NCBI GenBank assembly: GCA_016715065.1
Contig: JADKBN010000021.1
Location: 1-38,605 of the forward strand
From: Fibrobacterota bacterium
GTDB lineage: Bacteria; Fibrobacterota; Fibrobacteria; UBA5070
Direction of reading: 5' to 3'
DNA length: 38,605 bases
The position numbers and the translations under genes are program-made. Each line of letters begins with the position of its first letter. Position 1 is the first letter of the stretch. Below the pieces are notes generated by a model. The model did not search any database, was not told the DNA's origin, and saw nothing but the letters and a program-made list of their open reading frames with translations. Positions 19,590 to 31,300 of the stretch are shown one piece after another.

Positions 19590-19720
19590 CGGAACCCGCT
19601 AGCCAGATTCTGTCCACTGGCTTGTCCTTCCCAGAGGAGGCTGCCGCGCGGATCGAACAATCGGGCAGGGTAGGAGCCGGTCCGGGTTCGCTGGCCCAGT
19701 GGCGAAGGTATCTTTGGGCC

Positions 19721-20896
19721 ATGGACTCGAAGTGTCCGGATCTTTTCGGAATGTCAACGGAACCTCCCGCGCCCAATGGAGTCAAACCCAAGGCCACTCC
19801 CCTGGCAAAGCTCGCCAAGCTCATGGACGAGGCTGCAAACCTCGAGACGCGGATCGAGGAGATGGAGGCCGGTTTGAGCCGGCTGCAGGCGCAGTTGCGG
19901 CAAAGTACGGAGGCAACCATAGAGCGGTGCGTGGCCATCCGCAAGGAGCTGGTCGCGTTCTTGGAAACGTGCGTCCCCAAGGAGCCGGGGCAGCGCAAGG
20001 TCCGTGAAGTCTTGATCGAAACCATCCTGGACCTGGCAGACGACCTCGAGGAACGTTTCGGCGAAGACGTGGACGAGGTCCGGGAGCGATGGATCCCCCA
20101 GGAGGAGAGGGACGAGCTAGATGACTCCGCCTCCTCGATCGCCTTCGACCTGATCGAGGGGTTTTCGGGGATGGAGATGCCAGAGGCCCTTCGCGAAATC
20201 GTGAAGAAGGCCATGAGGGACGGTACCCCCCCCACCGCAGTGCCGGAATTCGAGGCCTGGATGGATCAGGTCAACCGTAAGATGTTCGGTGGATCGTCGG
20301 GGAAGCCCAAGCGATCCTCGAAAGCATCTTCGAAGGCTCCGAAGGCGCCCAAATTCGATCCCGAGAGTTGCCTCCAAGGGGATCTACCGGGGGCTCGCTC
20401 GCGAGTTGCACCCGGACAAGACCCAGGATGATGCGGAACGCGAGCGGCGAACAGATCTGATGCAGCAGCTCACCCGCGCCTGGAGCGAGCGCGACCTCCC
20501 CACTTTGGTGCGGTTGCTGCATGTGCATGGCTCCGACGATGTGAAAGCAGATGGCTTGGACGACGCTACCGTGGAGGCTTGCCTCAAGGAGATGCGTCGG
20601 ACGATCCGGGAGCTGGAGTGGCGCAAATCCTCGCTGGAGCAGGAAGAAAGAGGGTGGGGAGGCTCGATCCCACCTCCAAATGGCTTGCCGTTCCTCGCTC
20701 CCTTGAAAACCTTGTATCCCTGCGCCAGCGCGAGGCAGACGAGGAATTGCGGGAAGCCCAGCAGTTGCGATCGATTTTCCCCGATCGCCAAACGGTTCTG
20801 GCTGTGATGAACCAGATGCTGGCCGACCAGGCGAGGAGGCGCAAGCCGGGGAAAGCCAAGGCGGGGAAGAAGAAGGGCGGGAAGGGGAAGCGATAG
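19721..20896 (+). CDS. J-domain protein with helical N-terminal region, frameshifted
   Basis: This is a DnaJ-like co-chaperone that would stimulate an Hsp70 partner through its HPD motif. The first 210 residues are strongly helical (LAKLMDEAANLETRIEEMEA, RKVREVLIETILDLADDLEE). A Ser/Lys-rich linker (KPKRSSKASSKAPKAPK) follows. After a frameshift near 20370 comes the J-domain core IYRGLARELHPDKTQDDAER, then RTDLMQQLTRAWSERDLPTL. This non-DnaJ architecture, with the J-domain in the second half, occurs in several bacterial proteins of about 350-400 residues. Another shift near 20680 leads to a Lys/Gly-rich basic tail (KPGKAKAGKKKGGKGKR). It ends 6 bp from the convergent gene at 20903. Confidence 0.75.
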
Positions 20897-20902
20897 CCGG
20901 TT

Positions 20903-22224
20903 TCAGGCATTCGCCACGACTTGGAGCAGCTTCGGTCGTTTGGGGAACTTTTTCGTTGACCTTTTCCTGCCAGATTGCCAGCCACGTCTTTCCGAACAGA
21001 CGTTTCCCCTTGCCGAGCAGATCCGCGAAATCCCGGTACAGACCTTGGCTGGTGGTGCGTTCCAAGCCTCGAAGTGCCGGAGTCAGGATCCGATCGAATT
21101 CTTCCCGTGCCTCGTCGGGCCACTCCTTCGCCGCCAAGGCAATTGCCTCGACCATCTGGCTTCGGGGGAGTCCCCTTCTGGCAATCTCCCAGGCGTCCCG
21201 TTTGCGTCCCTCGCTGCGCGCGATGCGAAGGAGCGCCTCGCGGAAGAGCGTGGAAGGAGTGTCCTTTTCCTTCTTCTCGAGCAGGTCCAATGCCAACTTC
21301 CGGAAATGGTCCCAGGATCCCGCGGGCTTCGCCCAGGTTCCAAGCAGTGTCCAGGCTTCGGGCAGGCAGGGATGGCGCTGGAATGTGGTCCAAGCGTCCT
21401 CGGCGAGGTCTCCGCGGGGATCCCCCGCCAGCAAGCGCTCCCGATACCACCATTCGCGCACGGAAAGCGCCTCGCTGCGGGCGGTTTCCTGGACTTTCAG
21501 GTGACAGGCAGCGCGGTCGACGGCTTGCCGGGGCGATTGGTTGCCCTTGATCCACTCCAGGGCGGCGATCTGGTCGTTGGGGTTGGAGCTCCCGAGCTTC
21601 AAGGAAAGCCAAGCCGTTCGATCAAGTTGCAGCTCGTAAACCTGAGACAGGATCTGGCGGTCTGGATAGGTCTTGCTTTCCAACGCCGAGCGAAGCACTT
21701 CGAACCCTTCCGCACCCAGGCGTTGGGCGAACACGACCAGGTCGATGGCAGGAATCCTCGTGAACTCCAAAGCCAGCAGGGTGAGGAGGTTTCGGGCCAA
21801 GTCCTTGCCGCTTTGGCTCGATCGGTGCAGGAAATCCAGTGCGAGTTCAACAAGATCTTCCAGGTGTCGAGAACACTCGAATTCGCAATCTTCGTGGTTG
21901 GCGATGGCCTTGTCTGCCGTCTCGAGTGCCTCCAATGTCCAAGTGACTCCCTGATCGGCGCTCGCCACACCGGATTCCACCGCTTCCCTGATGCTTATGA
22001 TCAGTTCCGACGCATCCGTGTCGCCGTCGAAGTTTCCGAAAACCACCTGGATTTGGATGTCGATCTCCCGTTGGAACGACGCATCGTCCCTCATGGATAA
22101 CAATTCCGTCGCAGCCAGAGGAGGAAATCACTCCGGATCGGACAATGCCGATGCACGATCGGACCAGGTCTGCCTTGGGGATGGACTCCACATCGAATGG
22201 GAGTTTTCGGGGGGCAGGATTCAA
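20903..22224 (-). CDS. Large helical-repeat protein of unknown function
   Basis: The main frame runs from about 22094 to 20935 without a break. It contains regular alpha-helical repeats: SADQGVTWTLEALETADKAI, LEDLVELALDFLHRSSQSGK, AEDAWTTFQRHPCLPEAWTL and WDHFRKLALDLLEKKEKDTP. An upstream segment in another frame (KADLVRSCIGIVRSGVISSS, TTG start at 22224) has the same codon bias and probably belongs to it after an indel near 22090. A shift near 20940 gives the true end FPKRPKLLQVVANA. Total is about 440 residues. The TPR/HEAT-like solenoid may resemble SWIM-associated or DUF6880-type proteins, but I see no zinc-finger Cys motif. It is tail-to-tail with the J-domain gene. Confidence 0.65.
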
Positions 22225-22443
22225 AGCGGGCTTCCGTGCAGTGGGTGGATGTTTCGGCGGATTACTGTAGGACCCACCGATAGGAGGGCATCACGGGCCG
22301 GAATGTGTTTTGTCGGTAAGACCATGGTTCGAAAAGTTCGCAGCTCTCGAAAAGGTAGGTGATGACCGGGAATACAGCTGCTTCCTGCGCTCCACGCCCT
22401 TGGCGTGCCCACTCCAAGATCCCGAAGAACACTTCGCCACCAT
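22225..22443 (-). other. Orphan reading-frame tail of unknown origin
   Basis: Downstream of the glyS-like fragment the minus strand has a coherent frame reading GEVFFGILEWARQGRGAQEA, then AVFPVITYLFESCELFEPWS, ending SYRWVLQ. It looks like the C-terminus of a real protein whose start is missing. I cannot identify it. It may be part of the same rearranged or misassembled patch. Confidence 0.3.
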
Positions 22444-22587
22444 CTTGTCGCGCTCGTGGATGGTGACGGTATTGATCTTCTCGGGTTCGCCCTGGCCCAC
22501 GGTGTCGAAGTCGACCGAACGGCTTTGGCGGGGCCCGAAGGCGTACCGATTTCGTCCTGGCGGCGGTAGCGCTTGCCCACGGCATGG
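22444..22587 (-). pseudogene. Fragment of a glycyl-tRNA synthetase anticodon-binding domain
   Basis: The minus strand reads HAVGKRYRRQDEIGTP, and after a disturbed stretch SVDFDTVGQGEPEKINTVTI then HERDKM. In GlyS the C-terminal anticodon-binding domain carries just this order (GKRYRRQDEIGTP, then VDFDT, then TVTIRERD). The fragment starts directly after the res stop codon and has no start or active site. It shares 29 of 30 bases (ACCGTCACCATCC, one mismatch, CGAGCGCGACAAGATG) with the glyS gene at 32.4 kb, and covers the piece that gene lacks. It could be a remnant of a second glyS or an assembly artefact. Confidence 0.7.
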
Positions 22588-22589
22588 AT

Positions 22590-25500
22590 CTATTTCACCA
22601 ATTCCATCAGTTTGCCGTAGCTGTCCACCATCTCGTAGCGCACCTTGCCCTCGCTTCCAGCCTCCGCGAGGCGGGCGAAGAATCGGCGGGCGCATTCGAT
22701 CTTGGTCTTCTCGATTTCCCGAAGCTTCATGCTGGACATGCTCCCCTTGGTCTCTGCCACAAGTAAAGGTGTGCTTGACTTCGCCTTCCTTGAGCAACGC
22801 CCAATCGGGGTTGTAATCGCCCACCGGTGTCGGGATCAGGAAGCCTCGCGGCAGCTTGGAATAGACCACGACCTCCTTGCTGGTATCCAACATCCCGGCG
22901 AATTCCTTCTCCACGTTGGAATCGGTCACCACATAGTCGAAGACATGGTTTTTCATTTTCAAGGCACCGGATAAATCCTGTCCGACTTGCGCCTGGGTGA
23001 AGATCGAACTGTCGTAGGATTCGTCGATCCGATCGTAGGCCAGATGTTCAATCACCAGGGTGGCCTTCTGTTCCTGGATCAGCCGCGTTTCGCTCAGGAA
23101 CTGTTCCGGATTCTGCTTGAACTTGGCGAAGGTTCCCGGCTGGACGCCGCCGAGGATCTCCGCGATCGTCTTGCGGGTCAATGCTGTCTGTTGGGCGATC
23201 TTGCCCAGAAGGTCGTAGCGCACCTGCGAGCGCACCGAATGCCTCTCGTCCAAGGTCTCGTTCGCCGTCATGACAAAACCTGTTCCCGTCTCCAACGCAC
23301 TCTCGGTCACATCCGTCTTCAATTCTCCGGCTATGACCGTGTATTTCAGAGGAGCGACATGCAACTCCCGATCCAAGTTACGGATGCACTTCTGCACCAG
23401 TTCCGCGGAATCGAAATCCACCTTGTAGATGGCCTTGTGATGGATCTTCCCCCATAACTCCTGGAATTCCTTCTTCTCGAAGTTTCGGTTCAATGGATTG
23501 GTCTTGGGGGTCCTGCCGTTCTCGATAGCCGGAAGCTTGGCTCCCTCCAACAAGGTCTGGATCTGCTCTTGAATGGCATTGGACAAAGCCGCTGGCGCGA
23601 CTCCTGGCACTAGCGCGAGCAAGGTGGGTGGCAAAGGAGCCAGTTCTCCAGCGCCTTGGGCTTCGTGGTAGGCGGGCGCGATGGTGTCGTCGTCGCCCAG
23701 ATAATCGTTCTTGACCAGATATCGCTCGATTGCCTTGGCGATCTCGGGAGTGACATCGACCGTCTTTGTCCCTTCGAGCGTGGCGATCTCCAGGCGCTTG
23801 CCGGTGAAGTAGGCGGCATCGGCCTTGCGAGGACGTCCGGTTAGCTCTGCCGTGATCTCCTTCTGTAATTCGGTCACGAACTTCTGGTAGGATTCGTTGG
23901 CCACCACCGTCAGCACATTGGTCTCGTGGACCGTGATGGCCTGGTCCTGTCGATCTCCATTCTGGTTCACGCACAGGCGCAAGCCGCGCCCCACCTCTTG
24001 TCGCCGCGAAATTGTGTTGTCGCTGTGCTTGAGCATGCAGATGGAAAAGACATTGGGATTGTCCCAACCTTCGCGCAACGCTGAATGCGAGAAGAGGAAC
24101 CGCATCGGCTCTTCGAACGAGAGCAGGCGTTCCTTGTCCTTGAGGATCAGGTCGTAGGCATCCACATCGTCGGACAAGCCTTTGCTTTCCCCAGTTTTTG
24201 CGATGCTGGGATCGACATGGCGCTTGGTTTTCTTGTCGATCGAGAAATAACCACCATGCGTTTTGCGCGTCTCGATGGAGTCCAAGTGCCTGCGGTACCC
24301 GACATGGTCCAGTTCCAGTTCGCCGAGGAATTCGTTCTTCAGGGCCTCGTACTCTTCCTCGAACAGCCGAGCGTACTCGCCCATCTCGTCGGGCTGCGCG
24401 TAGTCGCGGTACTTGGCGACTTCGTCGATGAAGAACAAAGACAGCACCTTGATTCCATCGCTGAATAGCCGTTTTTCCTTCTCCAGGTGGGCCTTGATGG
24501 TCTCCCGGATCTGCAAGTGGCGCAGGGTGGTTTCGCTGACGTCTCCCAACGCTTCTCCCGCCACCAGCGTCACGCCGTTGGTGAATTCTACCGTATCCGT
24601 CGTGAAGTCGATATTCGAGATCGTGAAGCCGCGGTACTGGTCCAGTTCGTTGGATTCCGCGAACAGATCCTTGCCGAGCCCCAGCTTGCGCAGCTCCCGC
24701 TTGATACCAGACTTGTGCTTGACCTCAAGTTCGAGGCGCGCCATGGGTGGTTTGTCGCGGGAAATCTCGATGGACTCCAAATACAGGTAGGCCTGGGTGC
24801 CGCCGATCCCCTTCACGGAGATGCCCCGCACCGCGATTTTCTTCACCAACTTCTGGTTGTAGGCGTCCAGCGCATCCAAGCGGTGCACACGATTGTACGA
24901 CGTGCGATGGGTAGCCGAATAACGTAGCGTGAACAGCGGCTGGAATTCCGCCAAGGATTGCGTGGTCGCGGGGCCTTCCATTTTCTGCGGTTCGTCCAGG
25001 ATCAGGATGGGGCGATTCTGACGAATGATGTCGATGGGCTTGCGAGATTGGAACTCGTCCAATCCAACCAATTCCTCGATTCCTTTGGCGTTGATTTTCG
25101 GAGTGCCGTAGATCCGCCGTGCATCGGCTCCGCGTGAAGCGAAGGCCTGCACGTTGATCACCATCACGTTGATGCCCGCGTCCGACGAGAAGCTCTCCAG
25201 ATGGTGCAGCTGCTTGGAGTTGTAGATGAAGAACCGCGCCTTCTTGCCATAGTTTTCCACGAAATGCTCGGCGGTGATCTGCAGCGACTTGTAGACGCCC
25301 TCGCGGATGGCGATGCTGGGCACGACGATGATGAACTTGCTCCAGCCGTAGCGGGCGTTCAGCTCGAAGATGGTCTTGATGTAGCAGTAGGTCTTGCCCG
25401 TACCCGTCTCCATCTCGACATCGAGGTTGATGCTGCAGGCTTTCGTGGTCTCGAGTCGCTCGGATAGTGGCGTCAGATTCTGACGTATCTGCATGCTGCG

Positions 25501-25702
25501 GATGTTGTCAAGGATCTGCTCGTTGGTCAGTTGCAGGTTCGCGTTGCGAAACCCCGCATCCTCGAAAGGCAGGCTTCCATCGCGGTTGCCCGGATCGATG
25601 CGGTACTGGATTCCTGTTTGGGCAGTCTGACCCGCGAAGCAATCGACCACCGCTTCCACAGCCGCGCTCTGGTAGGCCTTGGACCGCCAATTTGAACTTC
25701 AT
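22590..25702 (-). CDS. res: Type III restriction enzyme, Res subunit
   Basis: Res is the ATP-dependent translocase and endonuclease partner of Mod, cytoplasmic, about 1037 residues. The real start is MKFKLAVQ at 25702. One extra G near 25675 shifts the frame before AYQSAAVEAVVDCFAGQ. Superfamily 2 motifs: METGTGKTYCY (Walker A, about residue 100), LILDEPQKMEG (motif II as DEPQ, about 236), LRYSATHR (III), HSALREGWDNPNVFSICML (V) and RRQEVGRGLRL (VI). A C-terminal PD-(D/E)xK nuclease is visible as YNPDWALL, and after a second indel near 22765 as VAETKGSMSSMKLREIEKTK. The corrected end is YGKLMELVK at 22590. Its ATG lies 10 bp after the mod stop, last in the operon. Confidence 0.93.
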
Positions 25703-25712
25703 GGTCGGCGCC

Positions 25713-28324
25713 TCAGATCGACTTGACTTCGGTGCCGGGGCACTTCTGCTTGAAGATCTGCTCGGCGTTGATCTTCACCGCATCCGACACGAACGCATCG
25801 TCGCGGAAAACCACACGCAGGGTTGCGGTTTGCGATTGGCCAGCGCCTCGATGAGCTCCTCGGTGATCTGGGTATCGAAACAGGCCATCAGATCTTCACC
25901 GCCGTTCACCAAGTAGACCCATTTGCCCAGGACTTTCTCCTTGGTGATGGGAAGGGTGAGTCCCACGCTCCAGTCCAGCAGGACCTGGAACAGCAGGTCT
26001 TCGGACGAACGATCGGCCTTGATGGGACTGACCCCAAGGCTCAGAGCGGTCTGCTGCGTTTCGTCGGGGATGTAATGGACATCCGCCATGTTGGAGGAGT
26101 CCACCTTGAGGACACGGAAGCCGATGTCCTTGTCCCAGCCATCGGTCACTTCGCCTTCGAGAATTTTCTTTCCCGCCCTGCGGATGCGCTCCTTGGAGAT
26201 CTCGGCGATGGTGGAATAACCTGCTTTGGCGGCTTCAGAATCAGGCGTGCATTCTTCGGGAAGTTGCACCATGACGAATTTGCGGTTGCCACCATCCTCG
26301 GCATTGAGTTGCATTACGGCATGGGCGGTAGAGCTTGTCCCTGCAAAAAAGTCAACAATGACTGATTGTTCGTCATCGTACGTAACAGCATGACAGAGTG
26401 TCTTCACAAGGCTTGATGGTTTTGGATTGTCAAATATTTTTGTATCAAAAAGTCCATCAATTTCTTCTGATCCATCTTCATTTGTGCCGACGGCATATGT
26501 ATCTGGCGTAAGGAGGTTGTGCATTTTCTTTGTTTCCCCTCCCGCTTTGATATGATTTGGTCTAAATGGCGATTTGGAAATTGTTATTTCATCTCCAGCA
26601 GAAATGATTTCGTTTAGTCTGTTTTGGCTATAGCGGAACTCGCCTTCAAGTCGAAATTCATTCGTATTTCTTCCATTCGCAACATTAACTGCATCCAATA
26701 ATCGCGTTGCAATGTTCCCTTCGCTCATGTCCTGGGGCTCATAACGAGCAGAAATTTGCGAAAAACGCACAGATTGGGCGGGGAATTTTAATACGCCAAG
26801 CGAATTGCCTGCATTATTTATTGGGTATTTCTTCCCTTGAGTTGTGACGTCCACCGAAAAAGGAGGAGTTGTTTCGCGGCTTTTGGCGGCACAAACAACG
26901 TATTCAAACATTGATCCAATATTTGAATGCAGAAATGATGGTTTTTTCTTTTTTTGGCGAAGAATGGTTGCTACAAAATTTTCTTCACCAAAAACTTCTT
27001 TCGCAAGCTTAATCTGGTTGTCTATCTCGCGATCTCCAATGCTGATAAAGATTACCCCATCATCTCGCAACAGATTCCGCGCAAGTTTCAGGCGCGGATA
27101 AATCATGCTGAGCCAGTCTGAATGGAATCGCCCATTGGATTCCGGGTTGGCAACCAGGCGATTTCCATTGTCATCTTTCTGATTCGATTTTTCTAAAAAT
27201 GATTGGGCGTCATCGGCGAAGTCGTCTTCGTAGATGAAATCGTTCCCCGTGTTGTAAGGTGGGTCGATGTAGATCATCTTGACCTTGCCCAGATAGGTCT
27301 CCTGCAGCAGTTTGAGGGCGTCCAGATTGTCGCCCTCGATGAACAGATTCTGGGTGGTGTCGAAGTTCACGCTTTCTTCGCGGCAAGGGCGCAAGGTCTT
27401 GGCGATGGGAGCGTTCGCGGTGATCAGCGCTTCGCGCTTTCCGGGCCAATTCAACTGGTAGCGTTCCTGCGGGCCATCCACGATCGAATCAGACAATTCT
27501 TGCCGCAGCTGGTCGAAGTCCACCGAAAGCCTCAGCGCTCCCTTCTCGTCCTGCGCTTCGGCCACGCAGTTCGGGAACAGTTCGCGGATGCGCTCCACGT
27601 TTGTGGCCGTCAGGTTGGGGGTGTGCATTTTGAGCTTGTCCATGAAGGGCATCATCCTGGATGAGGTGTCAGAAATTGGATCCGGGCCCGCAAGGGCCGC
27701 AATAACGGCGTTGAGTTCCACATTGCGGTTGAATTGCTTCTCGCGATCGCGGCTCGCCAGCAGCTTGCGAACCTGGGCTTGCAAGTCGCGGATTTCCTCG
27801 AGACGTTGGACCTGCGCGGCCAGCGTTTCACCGGTCAGGGGCGGCAGCGGCATCAGAAGCCGCAGCATCTGGGTGTAGAGCCCGCCCATGTCCAAGGCCA
27901 ACGGAAGCGGCGCTCGCGGCGTGTCTCTCGCCAGCCACGCTGTCTGGAAGCTGGGGCCGCATTTCCACAAGTCGGCGTCGCGTGCTCCCGGCTCCTTGAA
28001 GGCGGCCACCATCTTCACGCGACTTTCAAAGCGCAGTTCGTAGAACACGGGAAAGCGCGAACGCTTGTCGAGGCTCTGGACCAGTCGCATGTCAAAATCC
28101 GGTACGCGCAATTCCAGCGCAAAGGCCTGGATCATCGGGGCCGTCGGGTGTTCCGGCAAGTGCAGGCCTTCGGACGAAAGTTCGTATTCCCACACGATTC
28201 TCTCCACCTGCTCCACGAACAAGGCTTTGAGTTCATCTGTTGCCTGCGTGTGCGCATAGAGCGTCTTCTTGGGCATCACGCGATCGACGCGACACGTCGC
28301 AGGCCAAGCAAAAAGTATGGTCAT
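25713..28324 (-). CDS. mod: DUF4391-Mod fusion: type III DNA methyltransferase with N-terminal DUF4391
   Basis: One open frame of about 870 residues. Residues 1-215 match DUF4391: CRVDRVMPKKTLYAHTQATD, a central Trp-rich part, and a coiled coil ending REKQFNRNVELNAVIAAL. From about 230 the Mod subunit begins with MDKLKMHTPNLTATNVERIR, then NLFIEGDNLDALKLLQETY. The beta-class methylase motif IV is DPPYNTGNDF (about 355) and motif I is VDFFAGTSSTAHAV (about 660). Mod transfers a methyl group from S-adenosylmethionine to DNA, usually adenine N6, and recognises the target for Res. The region between motifs IV and I is AT-rich. One indel near 25845 shifts the tail; the true end is QKCPGTEVKSI at 25713. 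An AGGATG before the internal ATG near 27641 could allow separate Mod translation. Confidence 0.9.
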
Positions 28325-31300
28325 GGCATGTCCACCACAGGCAGGAATGCGATCACCTCGTAGTCGTCCATGGACCGCGTGTGTTTGCGGCTCGCCGTGG
28401 TGCGGGAGCGGGTGAAGAAACTGTCGAGGTCTTTTTCTTCGTTCACCTGGCCCATGGACCGAACGGCCGCTTCCAACAAGCGCACCATCTTCGACATGTC
28501 CTTGCCGTTGTTTGTGGCCTGCTTGAAGAGTTCGCAAGCGGCAAGACTTGGTTCGGTGCGCGAACGGCAAGCCATGCGCCACAGATCCAACTGGACTTTG
28601 GCCTGGGTGTGATCGAAGACAATTTCCCCTTGTGCGTCCACATACACCAATGCGTAGGGGTGCACCCGGTTGTGCGGATCCGTCGCTTTCCCGTCGATCT
28701 GACGCAACGCGAAGAGCGCCCCCGCGACCAAACCTCGTTGCAGATCGGAAGGCAGGACGGCGAAGAGTCCCGAGGGCAAGAAAGACGGATTTCGCCCATC
28801 ACGTCGGGCTTGGAGAAGATCCATTCGGAAGTCGTTCAGTCCCAGATCGGTGATGTTCACGCCGGTCTTGAGGTCTTCCAGCTCCACCACTTCCTCTTGC
28901 AGGCGCCTCAACTGTTCCTTGCGGTAGGCGACTTCCCCCGCTTCGGGTGCGAGCACGTTGTCGTCGGCCGTGGCCACCGCATCGGCGATCACCATGCGGT
29001 TCTCCACCCGCTCCTTCAGGTGGATGTAGTCGTCCAACGAAATGTCGGGCCAGTAGTTCACCAGCTGGATCACCTCGTTCACGGAACCGATGCGGTCGAT
29101 CCGTCCGAAGCGCTGGATGATGCGGACCGGATTCCAGTGGATGTCGTAGTTCACCAGGAAATCGCAGTCCTGCAGATTCTGACCTTCCGAGATGCAATCC
29201 GTGGCGATCAGGATGTCGATCTCCCCGACCTCGTCGGGCAAGCTCTGCGTCTTCTCCTTGGAGTGAGGCGAAAAGAGCGTGAGAATGCTCTGTAATTCGT
29301 GGTATTTTCCCAGTGTCGAACGCGGGGGAGCGCTACCGGTCATCTTGGCCGTATGCAATCCCAGCTTCAAAAGCTCGGGGGCGAAGGCCGTGAACACCAG
29401 CACCTTGCGATTGCCTGCATTGAGCGGGCGTGCCACCTTGTCCAGGATCAATTGCCGCAGATTCTGGAGCTTGGTGTCGTCGGTTTTTGCCACCCGATCC
29501 ATGGAGCCGAGCAGTTCCTCGATCAGATGAAGGTCGCTTTCCAGGTCGTGTTGCCAAGACAACAGGTCCATATCGGCCAGATCCACCTGCACCTTCCCGC
29601 CGGTGCGGAAGGTGTCCAAATCCTCCTGCTCTTCGTCGTCCAGTTCCCCGACCTCGGACGCCCACCCTTCGATCCGACCAACCGTGTTTCCACCCGACCG
29701 TTGGAAGGCCGCAATGGTATCCAATGTGTTGGATAGATTCTGTCGCAAGGTGGCAAGCGTGAGCCGGAAGGATTCGACCGAACTTTCCAATCTCTTGAGC
29801 AAGTTGACAGTCATCAATTGCTGCAGGCTGCGTTCGCGGTCGGTCTGGCGCAAACGGCCTCGGCCAGCCACTTCGGTGTCGAACAGTTTTTCGTACTTGC
29901 CCAAGCGACTGGACAGCACAAAGTTCAAGGGTGCGTAGATCGAGAGAGTCAGCAGAGACAGCCTTGAGTGGATTTCCTCCAGGTCGAGCGCATCCGAACG
30001 CGTGGTGATCGGACATCGCAGCGACAGCGGCTTGAGGCGTTCCGGGAACTTCCCGATTCCAGACGTGTCGTAGCTGGACTGGATCTGTCGCCGGGATCGA
30101 GCGATGGTCACTGCATCCAGCACCTGGAAGAAGTCGAGATCCAAAGCATCGAGGATCGCCGCCGCGGTCCGTTGCTCCGGCGGGCTCTTGGCCCATTTTT
30201 GGAACGCCGCTTGCGCCTTGCGAAAAATCTCCTCGATGCTGCTGGCTACGTTCAGTTTCTCGCTCAAGTTCTCTGACCGGCCTTCGTAGGCCAGGGCGAT
30301 CTGGTTGCGAAGGTCCTTGAAATGGTTGTTCACGGGCGTTGCAGAAAGCATCAGCACCCGCGTTTTCACCCCGTCGCGGATCACCTTGTTCAGAAGTCTC
30401 TGGTAGCGGGTTTCGCGTCCCTTCACCGCTTCGTTGTTGCGGAAGTTGTGGGATTCGTCGATGACCACCAGGTCGTAGTTGCCCCAGTTCACCTTCCCCA
30501 GCGAGATGCCCAGCGATTCCCCTGAAACGCGCGACAGGTCGGTGTGGCACAACACATCGTACCGGAAGCGGTCGGCGGCGAACAGGTTGGTCTTGTGGTT
30601 GCGGTTGTAGTTCAGCCAGTTGTCTGAGAGCTTCTTGGGGCACAGCACCAGCACCGATTTGTTACGCAGTTCGTAGTATTTGATCACCGCCAAGGCCGTG
30701 AAGGTCTTACCCAAGCCCACGCTGTCAGCCAGGATGCATCCGTCGTAGCGCTCCAGTTTGTCGATGATTCCAAGAGCCGCATCGCTTTGGAAGTTGAACA
30801 GCTTCTTCCAGATCAGCGTTTCACGAAAGCCCGACCGTTCGTTGGGTAGCGCATCGTCGTTGACGCCGTCCAGGAAGTCCCGGAAGACGCTCTGCAACAT
30901 CTGGAGATACAATCGTTCCGGAGGCTGGTCCTGTGCGGCGAGATCGAGCAGTTGGCAGATATTGGCTGTCACGTTCCGTGCGCGTTCCGGATCGTTCCAG
31001 ATCTGACCGAAAAGCTTTTGGAACGACTCAGCAATGGAAGCTTCGTCGAAGCGAAAGGTCAGCACGGGTGCGCGACTCCCGAGCTTGTACCCGAGGCCGT
31101 CCGCTGTGAAGCCGCTCAAGGGCTGATAGACCACCGAACCCGGGTTTTTCTCGAGGTTCGCGAAACTCTGCAGTGCCCCGGCTTTCTCGGTGGCCAGGCG
31201 AAAGCTGGCCTTCTTCGCCACCCATTCCTTGCAGTCCCGTGCAAGCGCCTGCTGGGTGAGCAGATTTCGGAACCCCACCTCCGCCTCACCACCGAAGAGC

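Noticed and set aside
20940..22100. Long plus-strand open frame of 386 codons
   Set aside because: It is antisense to the helical-repeat gene, whose helix periodicity and codon bias are much better.
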